Positions 45,284 to 54,576 are shown, counted from the first letter of the stretch. The stretch: DNA of 64,000 nt from Ancylobacter sp. Lp-2 (GCF_020523795.1 NZ_JAJALI010000014.1:37075-101074); one strand, 5' to 3'. Translations and numbers: made by a program. Notes: generated from the sequence alone by a model not told the origin.

Positions 45284-45916
45284 ATGAAGCCAATGAATAC
45301 GCAAGAACCGTTAACAGCCGGTGATTTCACCGCCGCCGATGAGCCGTTTGCCCTGTTCGAGGCGTGGTTCGCCGACGCGCAGGCCAGCGAGCCGAACGAC
45401 CCGCACGCCATGGCGCTCGCCACCGTCGACGAGGAGGGGCTGCCTGATGTGCGCATGGTGCTGCTCAACGCCCGCGACGCGCGCGGTTTCACCTTCTTCA
45501 CCAATACCGGCAGCTCCAAGGGGCAGGAACTCGTCGCCCATCCCAAGGCGGCGGCGGTGTTCCACTGGAAGTCGCTGCGCCGGCAGATTCGCGTGCGCGG
45601 GCCGGTGGAGCAGGTGAGCGATGCCGAGGCCGACGCCTATTTCGCCACCCGCCCGCGCCTCTCGCAGATCGGCGCCTGGGCCAGCAAGCAGTCGACGCCG
45701 CTGGAAGGGCGCTTCGCGCTGGAGACGGCGATCGCCAAGGTGACGGCGCAATACGCCCTCGGCAGCGTGCCGCGCCCGCCGCACTGGACCGGCTTCCGCA
45801 TCAGGCCGGTGCAGATCGAGTTCTGGCACGACCGGCCGTTCCGCCTGCACGACCGGATCGTGTTCCGCCGAGAGGGCGAGGGCCTGTCCTGGACCAAGAC
45901 ACGCCTCTATCCTTGA
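45284..45916 (+). CDS. pdxH: Pyridoxine/pyridoxamine 5'-phosphate oxidase
   Basis: An FMN enzyme that oxidises PNP or PMP to the cofactor pyridoxal phosphate. It has 210 residues, normal length. FMN and substrate segments are visible: [38 protein letters not shown], and the C-terminal [17 protein letters not shown]...RLHDRI with TKTRLYP at the very end, the family's terminal signature. The ATG at 45284 or 45293 are both possible. It is followed 41 bases later by an SDR gene and may be transcribed with it. Confidence 0.95.
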   Translation: MKPMNTQEPLTAGDFTAADEPFALFEAWFADAQASEPNDPHAMALATVDEEGLPDVRMVLLNARDARGFTFFTNTGSSKGQELVAHPKAAAVFHWKSLRRQIRVRGPVEQVSDAEADAYFATRPRLSQIGAWASKQSTPLEGRFALETAIAKVTAQYALGSVPRPPHWTGFRIRPVQIEFWHDRPFRLHDRIVFRREGEGLSWTKTRLYP

Positions 45917-45957
45917 GCTAGACCTTTTCCAACTCGATTCACCAGACAAGGCTCATC

Positions 45958-46704
45958 ATGTCGGGCACCAACCAGCCCCGCCGCACCCTGTTGCTGACCG
46001 GCGCCTCGCGCGGGATCGGCCATGCCACCGTGAAGCGATTCTCGGCGGCCGGGTGGCGGGTGATCACCTGCTCGCGCCACGCCTTCCCGGAGAACTGCCC
46101 GTGGGAGATGGGGCCGGAGGACCATATCCAGGTCGATCTCGGCGACGAGGCGGATACCCGCCGCGCCGTCGAGGAGATCAAGAGCCGGCTGCCGGACGGC
46201 CAGCTGCACGCGCTGGTCAACAATGCCGGCATCTCGCCCAAGGGCGCCGGCGGCGCCCGGCTCGGCACGCTCGACACGCCGGAGGAGACCTGGCGCAAGG
46301 TGTTCCAGGTGAACTTCTTCGCGCCGATCCTGCTGGCGCGCGGTCTGCTCGACGAGCTGAAGCGCACGCAGGGCGCGGTGGTGAACGTCACCTCGATCGC
46401 CGGCATGCGGGTGCACCCCTTCGCCGGGGCCGCCTATGCCACCTCCAAGGCGGCGCTGGTCGGGCTGACGCGCGAGATGGCGGCCGATTTCGGCCGGCTG
46501 GGGGTGCGGGTCAACGCCATCGCTCCCGGCGAGATCGACACCTCCATCCTGTCGCCGGGCACCGAGAAGATCGTCGAGCAGATCCCGATGCAGCGGCTCG
46601 GCACCCCCGACGAGGTGGCGAAGATCATCTACGTGCTGTGCACCGACACTTCGTCCTATCTGAACGGGGCCGAGATCCACATCAATGGCGGCCAGCATGT
46701 GTGA
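45958..46704 (+). CDS. Short-chain dehydrogenase/reductase family oxidoreductase
   Basis: A 248-residue classical SDR. The NAD(P) motif TGASRGIGHATVKRF is at about residues 14-28, then NNAGIS and the catalytic serine and Tyr-x3-Lys (VTSIAG...YATSKAAL). SCSRHAF after the second strand, with an arginine, suggests NADP preference. The C-terminal INGGQHV is typical of 3-oxoacyl-ACP reductase-like members. The substrate cannot be assigned; its place after pdxH does not point to a pathway. Confidence 0.9.
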   Translation: MSGTNQPRRTLLLTGASRGIGHATVKRFSAAGWRVITCSRHAFPENCPWEMGPEDHIQVDLGDEADTRRAVEEIKSRLPDGQLHALVNNAGISPKGAGGARLGTLDTPEETWRKVFQVNFFAPILLARGLLDELKRTQGAVVNVTSIAGMRVHPFAGAAYATSKAALVGLTREMAADFGRLGVRVNAIAPGEIDTSILSPGTEKIVEQIPMQRLGTPDEVAKIIYVLCTDTSSYLNGAEIHINGGQHV

Positions 46705-47027
46705 GCGGCGGGCGCGCCGGCGGAATGTCATCCGCTTGCGGCGCGCTGCCTCTCGATTGCCCGGCCGGCTGTGAAATTCGTAGCAAGAGCTGCCTGCATT
46801 TTCAGCTTAGACTTCCGTAGCGATACCTTTTGTTCGTCGCGACGAGCGATCATCGGCGATTGACACGACTATTGCTTTACGTAACTGTGCCCGGGCTGAC
46901 CCGAGGGTAGAGGGCGCTCGGCCATTCGTGTCGTCGTGAGGAGTGCCGGCCTGGCTACGAGGTCGGGGCGCCTGTCGGCTGGCCTTTGCTTGCGGTGCAG
47001 CGTCGTCCATCTGGCACGGAGGCACGC
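46705..47027. other. Intergenic region before the SGNH-like gene
   Basis: 323 bases with a less GC-rich centre. A TTGACA (46860-46865) with a weak downstream -10 (TAACTG or AACTGT) may drive the SGNH-like gene. No small gene or RNA with clear support was found. Confidence 0.4.
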
Positions 47028-48101
47028 ATGCGGGTGATGGTCATTGGCGGATCGAATTCCGTCATGGAGCCGGGTTATGTCAGTGCCATGGTCGACGTGC
47101 TCCAGCAGCAGCACGATCTGCAGGTCAGTGACCTTACCAACATCAGCATCGGCGCCAATAACTGCCTGATCGGCCTCGAAGCGGCGATGATGCATGGCAA
47201 GCTCGCCGAGTTCGACAAATTCGTCATCGAGTTCGTCATCAACGACTACAAGCTTGCCCATGTGACCAAGATCAGCACCTGGCTGGCCGGTTACGAAGGG
47301 TTGCTGCGCCATATTCTGCGGCAGGCGCCCGACGCCCAGATCTTCAACCTCGTGCTCGGCAAGAGCGGCGAGAACACGCTGAACCGGCTGCGGCGGCTGC
47401 GGCGCGGCGTCGATGAGCTGACCCGCCACTACAGCCAGGACTTCAACGTCTACCGGGTGGATTATGACGGGCATCTCCGGCGCCGGACCGAAGGTGCGCG
47501 CAACGCCTTCCTCGCCCATTATGCCGATGACGCGCACTACAAGCGGCCGAAGGCCACCCAGGCGCTGGGGTCGTTTCTCGCGCGGGGCGTGGCCAAGCCG
47601 CCGATCATCGTGCCGCGCGGTCCGCGGGCCTTGCCGCCGCCGCTCTCCCCGACCCCTTTCGACGATGCGACCATGATCGAGCTGATCAACCGGCCGGGCG
47701 TGACGCCCGTCGAACTCAAGAACTCGCGCTTCACACGGCAGGTCGGGAGGCTGGCATGCGGGGAGAGCATCACGGTCGAATTGCCCGGTCCGATGATTTC
47801 GCTGTCCTATCTCGCCACCGGCGACGGAGGCGGCCTGCTGATCGAGGAGGAGGGGCGCGAGCCGGTGGCGATATATACCTGCCACGCCTTCGCGCTGACC
47901 GCGCCGGGGCGCTTCGTCATCAAGAACTATGTCTGCGTTTCCGACGAATGGCATCCCCTGCCCAAGCGGGTGAAGCTCACCGCCATCCCCAGCGAGGAGG
48001 CGAAGGCCATGGGCGAGCGCTTCTTCTGGGACAACAGCATGGTGCCGAGCCCCCATGCGGACACCGGCGTCCATCTGTCGAACATTCTCTGCTACACCTG
48101 A
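47028..48101 (+). CDS. SGNH/GDSL-like hydrolase with C-terminal beta domain, uncharacterised
   Basis: A 357-residue protein. The N-terminal 170 residues look like an SGNH hydrolase: block I VMVIGGSNSVMEPGY with the putative nucleophile at Ser9, EFVINDY as a likely later block, and a DDAH (167-170) fitting the DxxH catalytic pair. Then a linker of PPIIVPRGPRALPPPLSP, and a C-terminal part (about 215-357) predicted mostly strand, ending VHLSNILCYT. No signal peptide or membrane helix was seen, so it would act in the cytoplasm. A GGAGG ribosome site supports the ATG at 47028. Possible roles are glycan or lipid deacylation; none can be claimed. Confidence 0.68.
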   Translation: MRVMVIGGSNSVMEPGYVSAMVDVLQQQHDLQVSDLTNISIGANNCLIGLEAAMMHGKLAEFDKFVIEFVINDYKLAHVTKISTWLAGYEGLLRHILRQAPDAQIFNLVLGKSGENTLNRLRRLRRGVDELTRHYSQDFNVYRVDYDGHLRRRTEGARNAFLAHYADDAHYKRPKATQALGSFLARGVAKPPIIVPRGPRALPPPLSPTPFDDATMIELINRPGVTPVELKNSRFTRQVGRLACGESITVELPGPMISLSYLATGDGGGLLIEEEGREPVAIYTCHAFALTAPGRFVIKNYVCVSDEWHPLPKRVKLTAIPSEEAKAMGERFFWDNSMVPSPHADTGVHLSNILCYT

Positions 48102-48143
48102 GGCGGCGGCGCGCCGCCTGCGGCGAGGCCCGTACCTCCGCGG

Positions 48144-49160
48144 CTACAGCCAGCGCTTCCATTTGAAGAACAGGTAGGGGCCGATGGCGGCGACCAGCAT
48201 GGCGACCAGCGCCAGCGGGTAGCCCCAGTGGTCGGCCAGCTCCGGCATGTACTGGAAGTTCATGCCGTAGATCGAGGCGATCAGCGTCGGCGGCATGAAC
48301 ACCACCGACAGCACCGCGAAGATCTTGATGATGTTGTTCTGCTCGATCGACACCATGCCGAGCGTGGCGTCGAGCAGGAAGGTGATCTTGTCGCCCAGAT
48401 AGGACACGTGGTTGGTCAGCGAGGAGAGGTCGCGCTGCAGGCTCTTCAGCGCCATGCGCTGGTCCTTGGCCGGGCGTCGTCCCTCGCTCTCCGCCGCGAG
48501 GAAGGTGACGATGCGGGCCATGGAGACGAGGCTCTCGCGCGCCTTGGAGGCAAGGTCGCCCTTGCGCCCGATCTGCCGCAGGATCGCCCGGTAGCGCTGG
48601 CTGTCGCGGCCATTGTCGCGCTCGAAGATGCGGCGGGAGATGAGGTCGATATCGGAGGCCACCCGCTCGATGGTGTCGGCGGTGCGATCGACGATGGCAT
48701 CGAGCAGCGACATGAAGATCTGGTCGCCGCGCAGGCTTTCCGCGCAACCGCGCTCCAGCTGGGCGAGGACCAGGCTGAAGGCCTTGAACTCGCCATAGCG
48801 CACGGTCAGCAGCCGGCCGCGGAACAGGATGAAGCTGACCTCGGACAGGGTGGGGCGCTCGCCTTCGCTGCCCAGCACCAGCGAGCCGGTCATGTACTGC
48901 GCCTCGTTCTCCACCCGAAGGCGGCTGGAGGGCTCGATCTCCGCCATCTCCTCATGGGTGGGGATGGGGATGCCGAGGGCGCCCTCGACGAAGCGGTCTT
49001 CCGCCGGATCGGGATTGACCAGATCGATCCAGACCGCGTCGGCGGGCATCTCGCCCACACGTTCCTCGCCCACGCGCCCCTCGCCGTCCGCCCCCTTGCC
49101 CGCGGGCGACATGTCAACGCGCCTGAGTGCGCCTCCACGCAGGCAATAGGCATGAATCAT
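48144..49160 (-). CDS. corA: CorA family magnesium/cobalt transporter
   Basis: A 338-residue channel subunit. A large cytoplasmic N-domain with a long helix (RRIFERDNGRDSQRYRAILRQIGRKGDLASKARESL and on) leads to two C-terminal helices. The first ends in the ion-selectivity motif YGMNFQYMPE and the last is followed by the basic tail KWKRWL. This is standard CorA architecture, acting as a pentamer in the inner membrane for Mg2+ uptake. The ATG at 49160 follows GGGGAGA. Convergent with the SGNH-like gene. Confidence 0.94.
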   Translation of the reverse strand: MIHAYCLRGGALRRVDMSPAGKGADGEGRVGEERVGEMPADAVWIDLVNPDPAEDRFVEGALGIPIPTHEEMAEIEPSSRLRVENEAQYMTGSLVLGSEGERPTLSEVSFILFRGRLLTVRYGEFKAFSLVLAQLERGCAESLRGDQIFMSLLDAIVDRTADTIERVASDIDLISRRIFERDNGRDSQRYRAILRQIGRKGDLASKARESLVSMARIVTFLAAESEGRRPAKDQRMALKSLQRDLSSLTNHVSYLGDKITFLLDATLGMVSIEQNNIIKIFAVLSVVFMPPTLIASIYGMNFQYMPELADHWGYPLALVAMLVAAIGPYLFFKWKRWL

Positions 49161-49338
49161 GGCGTCTCCCCGCCCGGATGTCCCTGCCGGCGTTGGCCAG
49201 CCTTACTCCCTCCGGCCGATGGCAACAACCAGCGGCACGCCGGGACTGTCCGGCCCCGGCGGTGGCGGTCGGCATGGCTGGCAAGGGGAAAGGGAGGTGC
49301 GGCGGGGTCCGGGCGTCCATATCGGACGGGCGGACGAA

Positions 49339-49578
49339 TCAGGCCGCGAAGAACTCGATGTCCCGGAGCGTGACGACCTTCGGCTCGGCCGTCGCGGATT
49401 GGGCTACGTCGGTGCTGGTACCGGTGCCGGGCGCCGGCATCGGCGGCAGCGGGGTGGACGCGTAGCGCGCCGCCGCCGCGACGGCGGAAATTCCGATTTC
49501 GCGCCAATGGGCGCTCTGCTGCGAGCGCTCCCAGCGCCCGCGACCCGGTTCGATGTCCCGGTTGTCCTCGGCCGACAT
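49339..49578 (-). CDS. Small hypothetical protein (79 aa)
   Basis: A short frame with a perfect ribosome site: AGGAGG seven bases before the ATG at 49578. The protein starts acidic and polar (SAEDNRDIEPGRGRWERSQQSAHWREI), has a central Ala-rich stretch, a Pro-rich linker (PLPPMPAPGTGT) and a C-terminal VVTLRDIEFFAA. There is no membrane helix and no recognised family. It precedes corA on the same strand by 178 bases and is divergent from the L,D-transpeptidase gene. Real coding is supported by the ribosome site and the lack of a competing gene. Confidence 0.6.
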   Translation of the reverse strand: MSAEDNRDIEPGRGRWERSQQSAHWREIGISAVAAAARYASTPLPPMPAPGTGTSTDVAQSATAEPKVVTLRDIEFFAA

Positions 49579-49874
49579 GATATTCCTCCTATGCATCGCC
49601 CTTGACGGGTTCGACTGCCAACGAATTGGGCGACGACTGCGTCAGAATTAAGCAAATTGCGGCGGGGCGGTAGGCATGCATGGATTTTGTCACCGTTTTG
49701 GTTAACTATTTGAAACGTTGCAATCTAACTGAGGCCTTTTGGCAACAGTCGCGCGCGACCGGCATGCGGCGCTCGCATGGCCTCTTCAAGGCGAAGCCGA
49801 GTTCGGCTATCCCGAATACAGGATGCGGCGCGTAGTGCGTGCCGTTGCGGCAAGTGATTCTGGAGAACTCGAAA

Positions 49875-50477
49875 ATGAAACTGCGGGGGATGAGCGTGAT
49901 GCTCATCGCGCTTAGCTTGGGTGCTTGCAGTAATTCTGTGAAGGCGCCGGCGCCGGAAGCTTCCCTGACGCCCCGCGACAAGCAGTTGCTGGCGAACGCG
50001 CCGTATCAGAAGGTGCTACCGCCGGACATGTACCAGCGGCACATCGTCGACTATACCGGCGGCCAGAAGCCCGGCACGATCGTGGTCGATACGGACAAGA
50101 AGTTCCTCTATCTCGTCGAGAACGACGGCAAGGCGATACGCTACGGCGTGACCGTCGGCGAAGAGGGCCTGGCCTTCAAGGGCGATGCCAAGGTAGGCCG
50201 CAAGGCCGAGTGGCCGACCTGGACGCCGACCGCCGAGATCAAGGAGCGCATCGCCGGCGTGCCGAACTTCGTCGGCCCCGGCCCGCACAACCCGATGGGC
50301 GCGCGCGCGCTGTATCTCTACCAGGGTAACAAGGACACGCTGTTCCGCATTCACGGCACCAACCAGCCGGAATATATCGGGCAGGCGATCTCCTCCGGCT
50401 GCATCCGCATGCTGAACGAGGACGTGATCGATCTCTATACCCGCGTTCCGCAGGGCGCCGACGTCGTCGTGCTCTGA
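49875..50477 (+). CDS. L,D-transpeptidase (YkuD family), lipoprotein
   Basis: A 200-residue cell-wall enzyme that makes 3-3 crosslinks or attaches proteins to peptidoglycan. A lipobox (ALSLGAC, cysteine near residue 17) makes it a likely periplasmic lipoprotein. The YkuD domain (residues 60-200) holds the catalytic pair His160 in IHGTNQ and Cys176 in SSGCIRM, with the flanking arginine. The start at 49875 has GGAG about nine bases upstream and gives a proper signal peptide; the frame to 49839 does not. It is monocistronic, followed by a terminator. Confidence 0.93.
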   Translation: MKLRGMSVMLIALSLGACSNSVKAPAPEASLTPRDKQLLANAPYQKVLPPDMYQRHIVDYTGGQKPGTIVVDTDKKFLYLVENDGKAIRYGVTVGEEGLAFKGDAKVGRKAEWPTWTPTAEIKERIAGVPNFVGPGPHNPMGARALYLYQGNKDTLFRIHGTNQPEYIGQAISSGCIRMLNEDVIDLYTRVPQGADVVVL

Positions 50478-50520
50478 GGCGTGACCGGCCGGACGCGTCC
50501 GGGCGGATGAGACAATGGAA

Positions 50521-50551
50521 AAGGGCGCGGCCTCCGGCGGCGCCCTTTTTC
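50521..50551 (+). terminator. Rho-independent terminator after the L,D-transpeptidase
   Basis: AAGGGCGC pairs with GCGCCCTT around an 11-base loop, directly followed by a T run, 44 bases after the stop codon. The A run on the left also makes it usable in the other direction. Confidence 0.82.
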
Positions 50552-50613
50552 GTTGCAACGGCCGATTTTGGAAGGCCAGTTCTCGGAGCCCTGCGCCGCA
50601 AAAGCCATGCGCG

Positions 50614-50648
50614 ACGAAAAAGCCTCCCGAACTGGGGTCCGGGAGGCC
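50614..50648 (-). terminator. Rho-independent terminator after the aminotransferase
   Basis: On the minus strand GCCTCCCG and CGGGAGGC form an 8-bp stem with a 10-base loop, followed by TTTTTCGTC, 26 bases beyond the aminotransferase stop codon. Confidence 0.8.
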
Positions 50649-50673
50649 TCGCAGCAGACGATGAGGCGGCGGC

Positions 50674-52056
50674 TCAGGCCGCCAGATGCTGCTCGCGCAA
50701 CGCCCAGTCGAGCGTCTTGTCGAGGGCGCGGGTCAGGCGGTCGAACAATTCGTCGATCTCCGCCGGCGAGATCACCAGCGGCGGGCAGATGGTGATCGCG
50801 TCGCTGAACACGCTGCGCACGATGAGACCTTCCGCCTGAGCAAACGCCACGCACTTCGCCGCCACGCCCAGCTTGGGGTCGAACTGGCGCTTCGACAGCT
50901 TGTCGGCGACCAGCTCGATGCCGGCCACCAGGCCCTTGCCACGCGCCTCGCCGACCAGCGGGTGGTCCTCCAGCGCGGCGCGGCGGGCGTCGAATTGCGG
51001 GATCTTCGCCCGCACCCGCTCGAACACGCTCTCGCGCTCGTAGATCTCCAGCGTCTTCAGCGCCACCGCCGCCGCCACCGGATGGCCGGAATAGGTGAAG
51101 CCGTGGCCGAAGGAGCCGAGCTTGCGGCTCTCCTCCAGCATTGCCTCATACATGCGCTCGGGAATCATCACCGCGCCGATCGGCTGATAGGCGGAGGACA
51201 GCGCCTTGGCGATCGAGATCGAATCCGGCTGCATCTCCATCGCCTCGCTGCCGAAGGCGGTGCCGAGCCGACCGAAGCCGGTGATCACCTCGTCGCCGAT
51301 GAAGAAGACGTCGTATTTCGCCAGCACGGCCTGGATCTTCGGGTAGTAGGTCTTGGGCGGCACGATGACGCCGCCGGCGCCCATCACCGGCTCGGCGATG
51401 AAGGTGGCCACGGTGTCCGGCCCTTCGGCGAGGATCAGCGCCTCGAGATCGGCGGCCAGCCGGGTGGCGAAGTCCTCCTCGCTCTCGCCCGGCAGGGCGC
51501 CGCGGTAATGGTGCGGGCAGGTGGTGTGGCGCACGCCGGCTATGGGCAGGTCGAAGTCGTTGTGGTTGCCGGCCAGCCCGGTGAGCGAGGCCGAGGCGAT
51601 GGTGACGCCGTGATAGGCGCGCACGCGGGAGATGATCTTCTTCTTGTTCGGCCGGCCGAGCGCGTTGTTCATGTACCAGACGAGCTTCATCTGGGTGTCG
51701 TTGGCCTCTGAGCCGGAATTGGTGAAGAACACCTTGGAGATCGGCACCGGGGCCATCTCCTTCAGCTTCTCGGCGAGATCGATCGCCGGGTCGTGGCTCT
51801 TGCCGCCGAAGATGTGGGTAAAGGGCAGCTTGCGCATCTGCGCCGCTGCCGCGTCCACCAGTTCCTCGTTGCCGTAGCCGAGCGCGGTGCACCACAGCCC
51901 GGCCATGCCTTCGAGATAGGGCTTGCCGTCGACGTCGTGCACCCAGACGCCCTGGCCGCGCTCCAGGATCAGCGGCCCGGTGTCACGGATGGTGGCGAGG
52001 TTGGTATAGGGATGAACCAGCGTCTCGACGTCGCGAGCCTGAAGGTTGGTCAGCAT
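50674..52056 (-). CDS. Class III aminotransferase (omega-amino acid:pyruvate type)
   Basis: A 460-residue PLP enzyme. The features are LWCTALGYGNEELVDAA in the small N-terminal part, NSGSEANDTQMKLVWYMNN (cofactor phosphate region), FIGDEVITGFGRLG with the cofactor aspartate, and the Schiff-base lysine in SISIAKALSSAYQPIGAV. A C-terminal arginine region that binds the alpha-carboxylate follows. The sequence type fits transaminases of omega-amino acids, putrescine or taurine with pyruvate as acceptor. The ATG at 52056 has GGAGC upstream. No neighbouring catabolic genes narrow the substrate. Confidence 0.9.
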   Translation of the reverse strand: MLTNLQARDVETLVHPYTNLATIRDTGPLILERGQGVWVHDVDGKPYLEGMAGLWCTALGYGNEELVDAAAAQMRKLPFTHIFGGKSHDPAIDLAEKLKEMAPVPISKVFFTNSGSEANDTQMKLVWYMNNALGRPNKKKIISRVRAYHGVTIASASLTGLAGNHNDFDLPIAGVRHTTCPHHYRGALPGESEEDFATRLAADLEALILAEGPDTVATFIAEPVMGAGGVIVPPKTYYPKIQAVLAKYDVFFIGDEVITGFGRLGTAFGSEAMEMQPDSISIAKALSSAYQPIGAVMIPERMYEAMLEESRKLGSFGHGFTYSGHPVAAAVALKTLEIYERESVFERVRAKIPQFDARRAALEDHPLVGEARGKGLVAGIELVADKLSKRQFDPKLGVAAKCVAFAQAEGLIVRSVFSDAITICPPLVISPAEIDELFDRLTRALDKTLDWALREQHLAA

Positions 52057-52165
52057 GGACGGTGCTCCGGGGGCGGAAATTCGGCGCTAGCCTACTGCCG
52101 GCGGCTCCGGCCCGGAAGCGCGCCCTTGGTCGGAGCCGGGATGCGCGGGTGCGGGAGCGAGGCGG

Positions 52166-53821
52166 CTATTTTCGCGAGCCGCCGCCGGCGCGACCCGGCG
52201 CCGCGCCGCCCGCCTGGGCATTCGCCGGGGCCTCGGATTCCGGCTCGTCCGTCTCGGTCTCGGTGGGATCCTCTTCCGGCGACGCGGCGGGGGCGGCGCC
52301 CTTCGTGTCGCCCGTTTTGGCGTCCCCGGCCTTCGAGTTCGCCGCCGTATTGTCGCCGGATCTGGCGCTGTCGCTCTTCTCGGGCCCGCCTGCCGCCTTG
52401 GCACCGGGCGGCCGGGTGCCGGTGGCCCAGCGGCACAGCACCATGTTGTTACGCCGGACGGCACGGTCCACATGCAGGTGCAGTTCGTGATAGCCGTCCG
52501 AGCCGGGGCCGAGAATGGTCATGAAATCGGCGCAGGCAGTGGCCTTCAGCTGCTCCTGGAAGGCGAGCGGCATCGCCTGGTCGCCGGTGCCGCCGACCAG
52601 CACGCGGCGCCCGTCCATCAGCTTGTAGCCGCGGGTGTCCATGGCGTTGCCCTGGCCGTGCTCGCTGATCTTGGCGCCGGCGACGCGGTTGCGCGGCCGG
52701 CAGGAATAGGAATCGGCCACCTCGATGGTCGCCAGCGGGCTGCCGAGCGTCTCCACGGCGGGCGCGACTCCCTCGCGCACCCAACGCGCCACCGCCGCCG
52801 CCATGTCGCAGCGTAGCGTCGCCGCCGGTTCCAGCGGCACCAGCCGCCCGTCCTTCAGCCGCACGCCGGTGAGGTTGACCGGGCGCTCGATGCGGCAGGC
52901 CGGCTTCATCGTCACCTCAGCGGTGGCGAAGGTACCGATGTCGCCGACGCTGAGCTCCGGGCAGCCGGCGAGCGGGCCCGGCGGCGGGGTGAGCGCCGAG
53001 CCGGCCGGCGGCGGGGACGGGACAGGGGAATCAGGTTCGGTGCCGAGCATGGCGGTGCGGGCATCCGGCCGTGGGAGCGGCAGCGGCACGTTTGCGGTCG
53101 GATAGTCCTCAGCCTCGACAGCAGCCGCTGGATGCGCCGGCTTGCCGCCGGGCGGCGTGGCCAGCATGGCCGTGCGGGCACCCGGCCGCTCCGGCGGCAA
53201 TGGCACCAGGGCGCCCTGCGGCGTGCGGGCGGCGGGCGCTGCCGCCGGAGGCGTTGGTGGGGAGGCGACGGCTGCCGCCTCCCGGCCCGGACGCTCGGGC
53301 GGCAGCGGAATGCCGGGTGCTTCGGCGAATTGCGGCTCCTCGGGTGCCGGCTCCGCCACCGGCCCGGCCGGCTGGGCGGGACGGGCAGCGAATAGCGACG
53401 GGGAGGCGGGCTTGGCCGTCGCCGAAGGGTTGGCTGTCGGTTTGGCCGTCGGCTTGGCGGACGCGGCCGTCCCGGCCGGCGCGGGGCCGTCGGTGGCCTC
53501 CGCCGGAGCCTCGGGGCCGGCCTCCGCCGGACGCGGTGGCGGCAGCGGCACCGCGCGCACCGTCGTCGAGCCGGCCGTCGTGCCCGTCATCTTGGCGCCC
53601 GCTGGAGCACGGGTACGGGTCTTGCGCGTGGGTTTCGGGGCGGGGGCGCCGAGCCATTGCTCGATCTGCTGGCTGGCGGCGGTACCGGCGCGGTCGATGC
53701 TCGATTTCAGCTCCTGCGCCGCCAGCGGCGACGGATCCGGCAACAGGAGACAGCCCGCCACGACCATCGGCAACAGGCGAATCAGCCGGAACGGACCGGT
53801 TGGGAGCCGGCTCGAAATCAT
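52166..53821 (-). CDS. Extensin-like/LAS-type protein with long proline-rich region
   Basis: A 551-residue exported protein. An N-terminal hydrophobic signal/anchor (FRLIRLLPMVVAGCLLL, with a possible lipid-attachment cysteine) is followed by about 260 residues rich in Pro and Ala with recurring PLPPERPG / PLPPPRPA / PLPLPRPDA units. The folded C-terminal domain follows, where SEHGQGNAMD and HLHVD reproduce the LAS metallopeptidase signature (SxHxxGxAxD and HxH). A final acidic Ala-rich tail (about 60 residues) ends GGGSRK. A peptidoglycan or surface peptidase bridging the periplasm is plausible. The ATG at 53821 is close to the divergent HAD gene. Confidence 0.85.
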   Translation of the reverse strand: MISSRLPTGPFRLIRLLPMVVAGCLLLPDPSPLAAQELKSSIDRAGTAASQQIEQWLGAPAPKPTRKTRTRAPAGAKMTGTTAGSTTVRAVPLPPPRPAEAGPEAPAEATDGPAPAGTAASAKPTAKPTANPSATAKPASPSLFAARPAQPAGPVAEPAPEEPQFAEAPGIPLPPERPGREAAAVASPPTPPAAAPAARTPQGALVPLPPERPGARTAMLATPPGGKPAHPAAAVEAEDYPTANVPLPLPRPDARTAMLGTEPDSPVPSPPPAGSALTPPPGPLAGCPELSVGDIGTFATAEVTMKPACRIERPVNLTGVRLKDGRLVPLEPAATLRCDMAAAVARWVREGVAPAVETLGSPLATIEVADSYSCRPRNRVAGAKISEHGQGNAMDTRGYKLMDGRRVLVGGTGDQAMPLAFQEQLKATACADFMTILGPGSDGYHELHLHVDRAVRRNNMVLCRWATGTRPPGAKAAGGPEKSDSARSGDNTAANSKAGDAKTGDTKGAAPAASPEEDPTETETDEPESEAPANAQAGGAAPGRAGGGSRK

Positions 53822-53868
53822 GCTATCGGTGCTCCCATCGCCCGTGTCCCGTCGGAGGTTTACACCAC

Positions 53869-54576
53869 GTGAACGCCGTTCGCGCCATTCTGTTCGACAA
53901 GGACGGCACGCTCATCGATTTCGATCGGACCTGGGGACCGGCGGCCGGCGGGGTGATGGCCCGGCTGGCCGGCTCCGATGCGCAGGTGCTGTCGCGCCTC
54001 CACGAGGTCAGCCATTACCTGGCCGAGCCGCAGCTATTCCTGCAGACCTCGCCGCTGATCGCCGGCTCCTCCCGCCAGTTCGGCCCGCTCTGGGCGCAGG
54101 TGCTGGACCGACCGGCCAGCGAGGCGTTCTTCGCCGAGATCGACGAATTGTTCATCGAGGAGGGGCAGGCCAACCTGTCGCCGCTCGGCCGGCCGCGCGA
54201 GGCGCTGGGCCGGCTGGTCCGGCTCGGCCTGCCGCTCGGCATCGCCACCAACGACAGCGAGCGCAATGCTCGCATCCAGGCCGACCTGCTCGGCCTGACC
54301 GACCTTCTGGCCGCAATCTACGGCCATGATTCCGGCTATGGCTCCAAGCCGCTGCCGGGCATGGTGCAGGCCTTCGCCGAGCTGACCGGCGTGCCGGTGG
54401 CGTCGGTGGCGCTGGTGGGCGACACCCATCACGACCTGATGACGGCGCGGGCGGCCGGGGCGCTGTCGATCCTGGTGCGCAGCGGGCCGGGGCCGATCGA
54501 CGATTTCGCCGATGAGGCGGATCTCGTCGTCGACGATGTCGAGGCGCTCACCGACCTGTTCCTTGAGCCGGCGTGA
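53869..54576 (+). CDS. HAD family hydrolase (phosphoglycolate phosphatase-like)
   Basis: A 235-residue haloacid-dehalogenase-type phosphatase. Motif I is FDKDGTLIDFD (aspartyl nucleophile), motif II IATND, motif III lysine GSKPLPGM, motif IV VGDTHHDLMTARAAGA. A helical C1 cap of about 70 residues lies after motif I, as in Gph. Substrates could be phosphoglycolate or other small phosphates. A GTG start at 53869 is used, with GGAGG eleven bases upstream; no ATG fits. The following DUF1499 gene starts eight bases later, so they form a pair. Confidence 0.89.
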   Translation: MNAVRAILFDKDGTLIDFDRTWGPAAGGVMARLAGSDAQVLSRLHEVSHYLAEPQLFLQTSPLIAGSSRQFGPLWAQVLDRPASEAFFAEIDELFIEEGQANLSPLGRPREALGRLVRLGLPLGIATNDSERNARIQADLLGLTDLLAAIYGHDSGYGSKPLPGMVQAFAELTGVPVASVALVGDTHHDLMTARAAGALSILVRSGPGPIDDFADEADLVVDDVEALTDLFLEPA

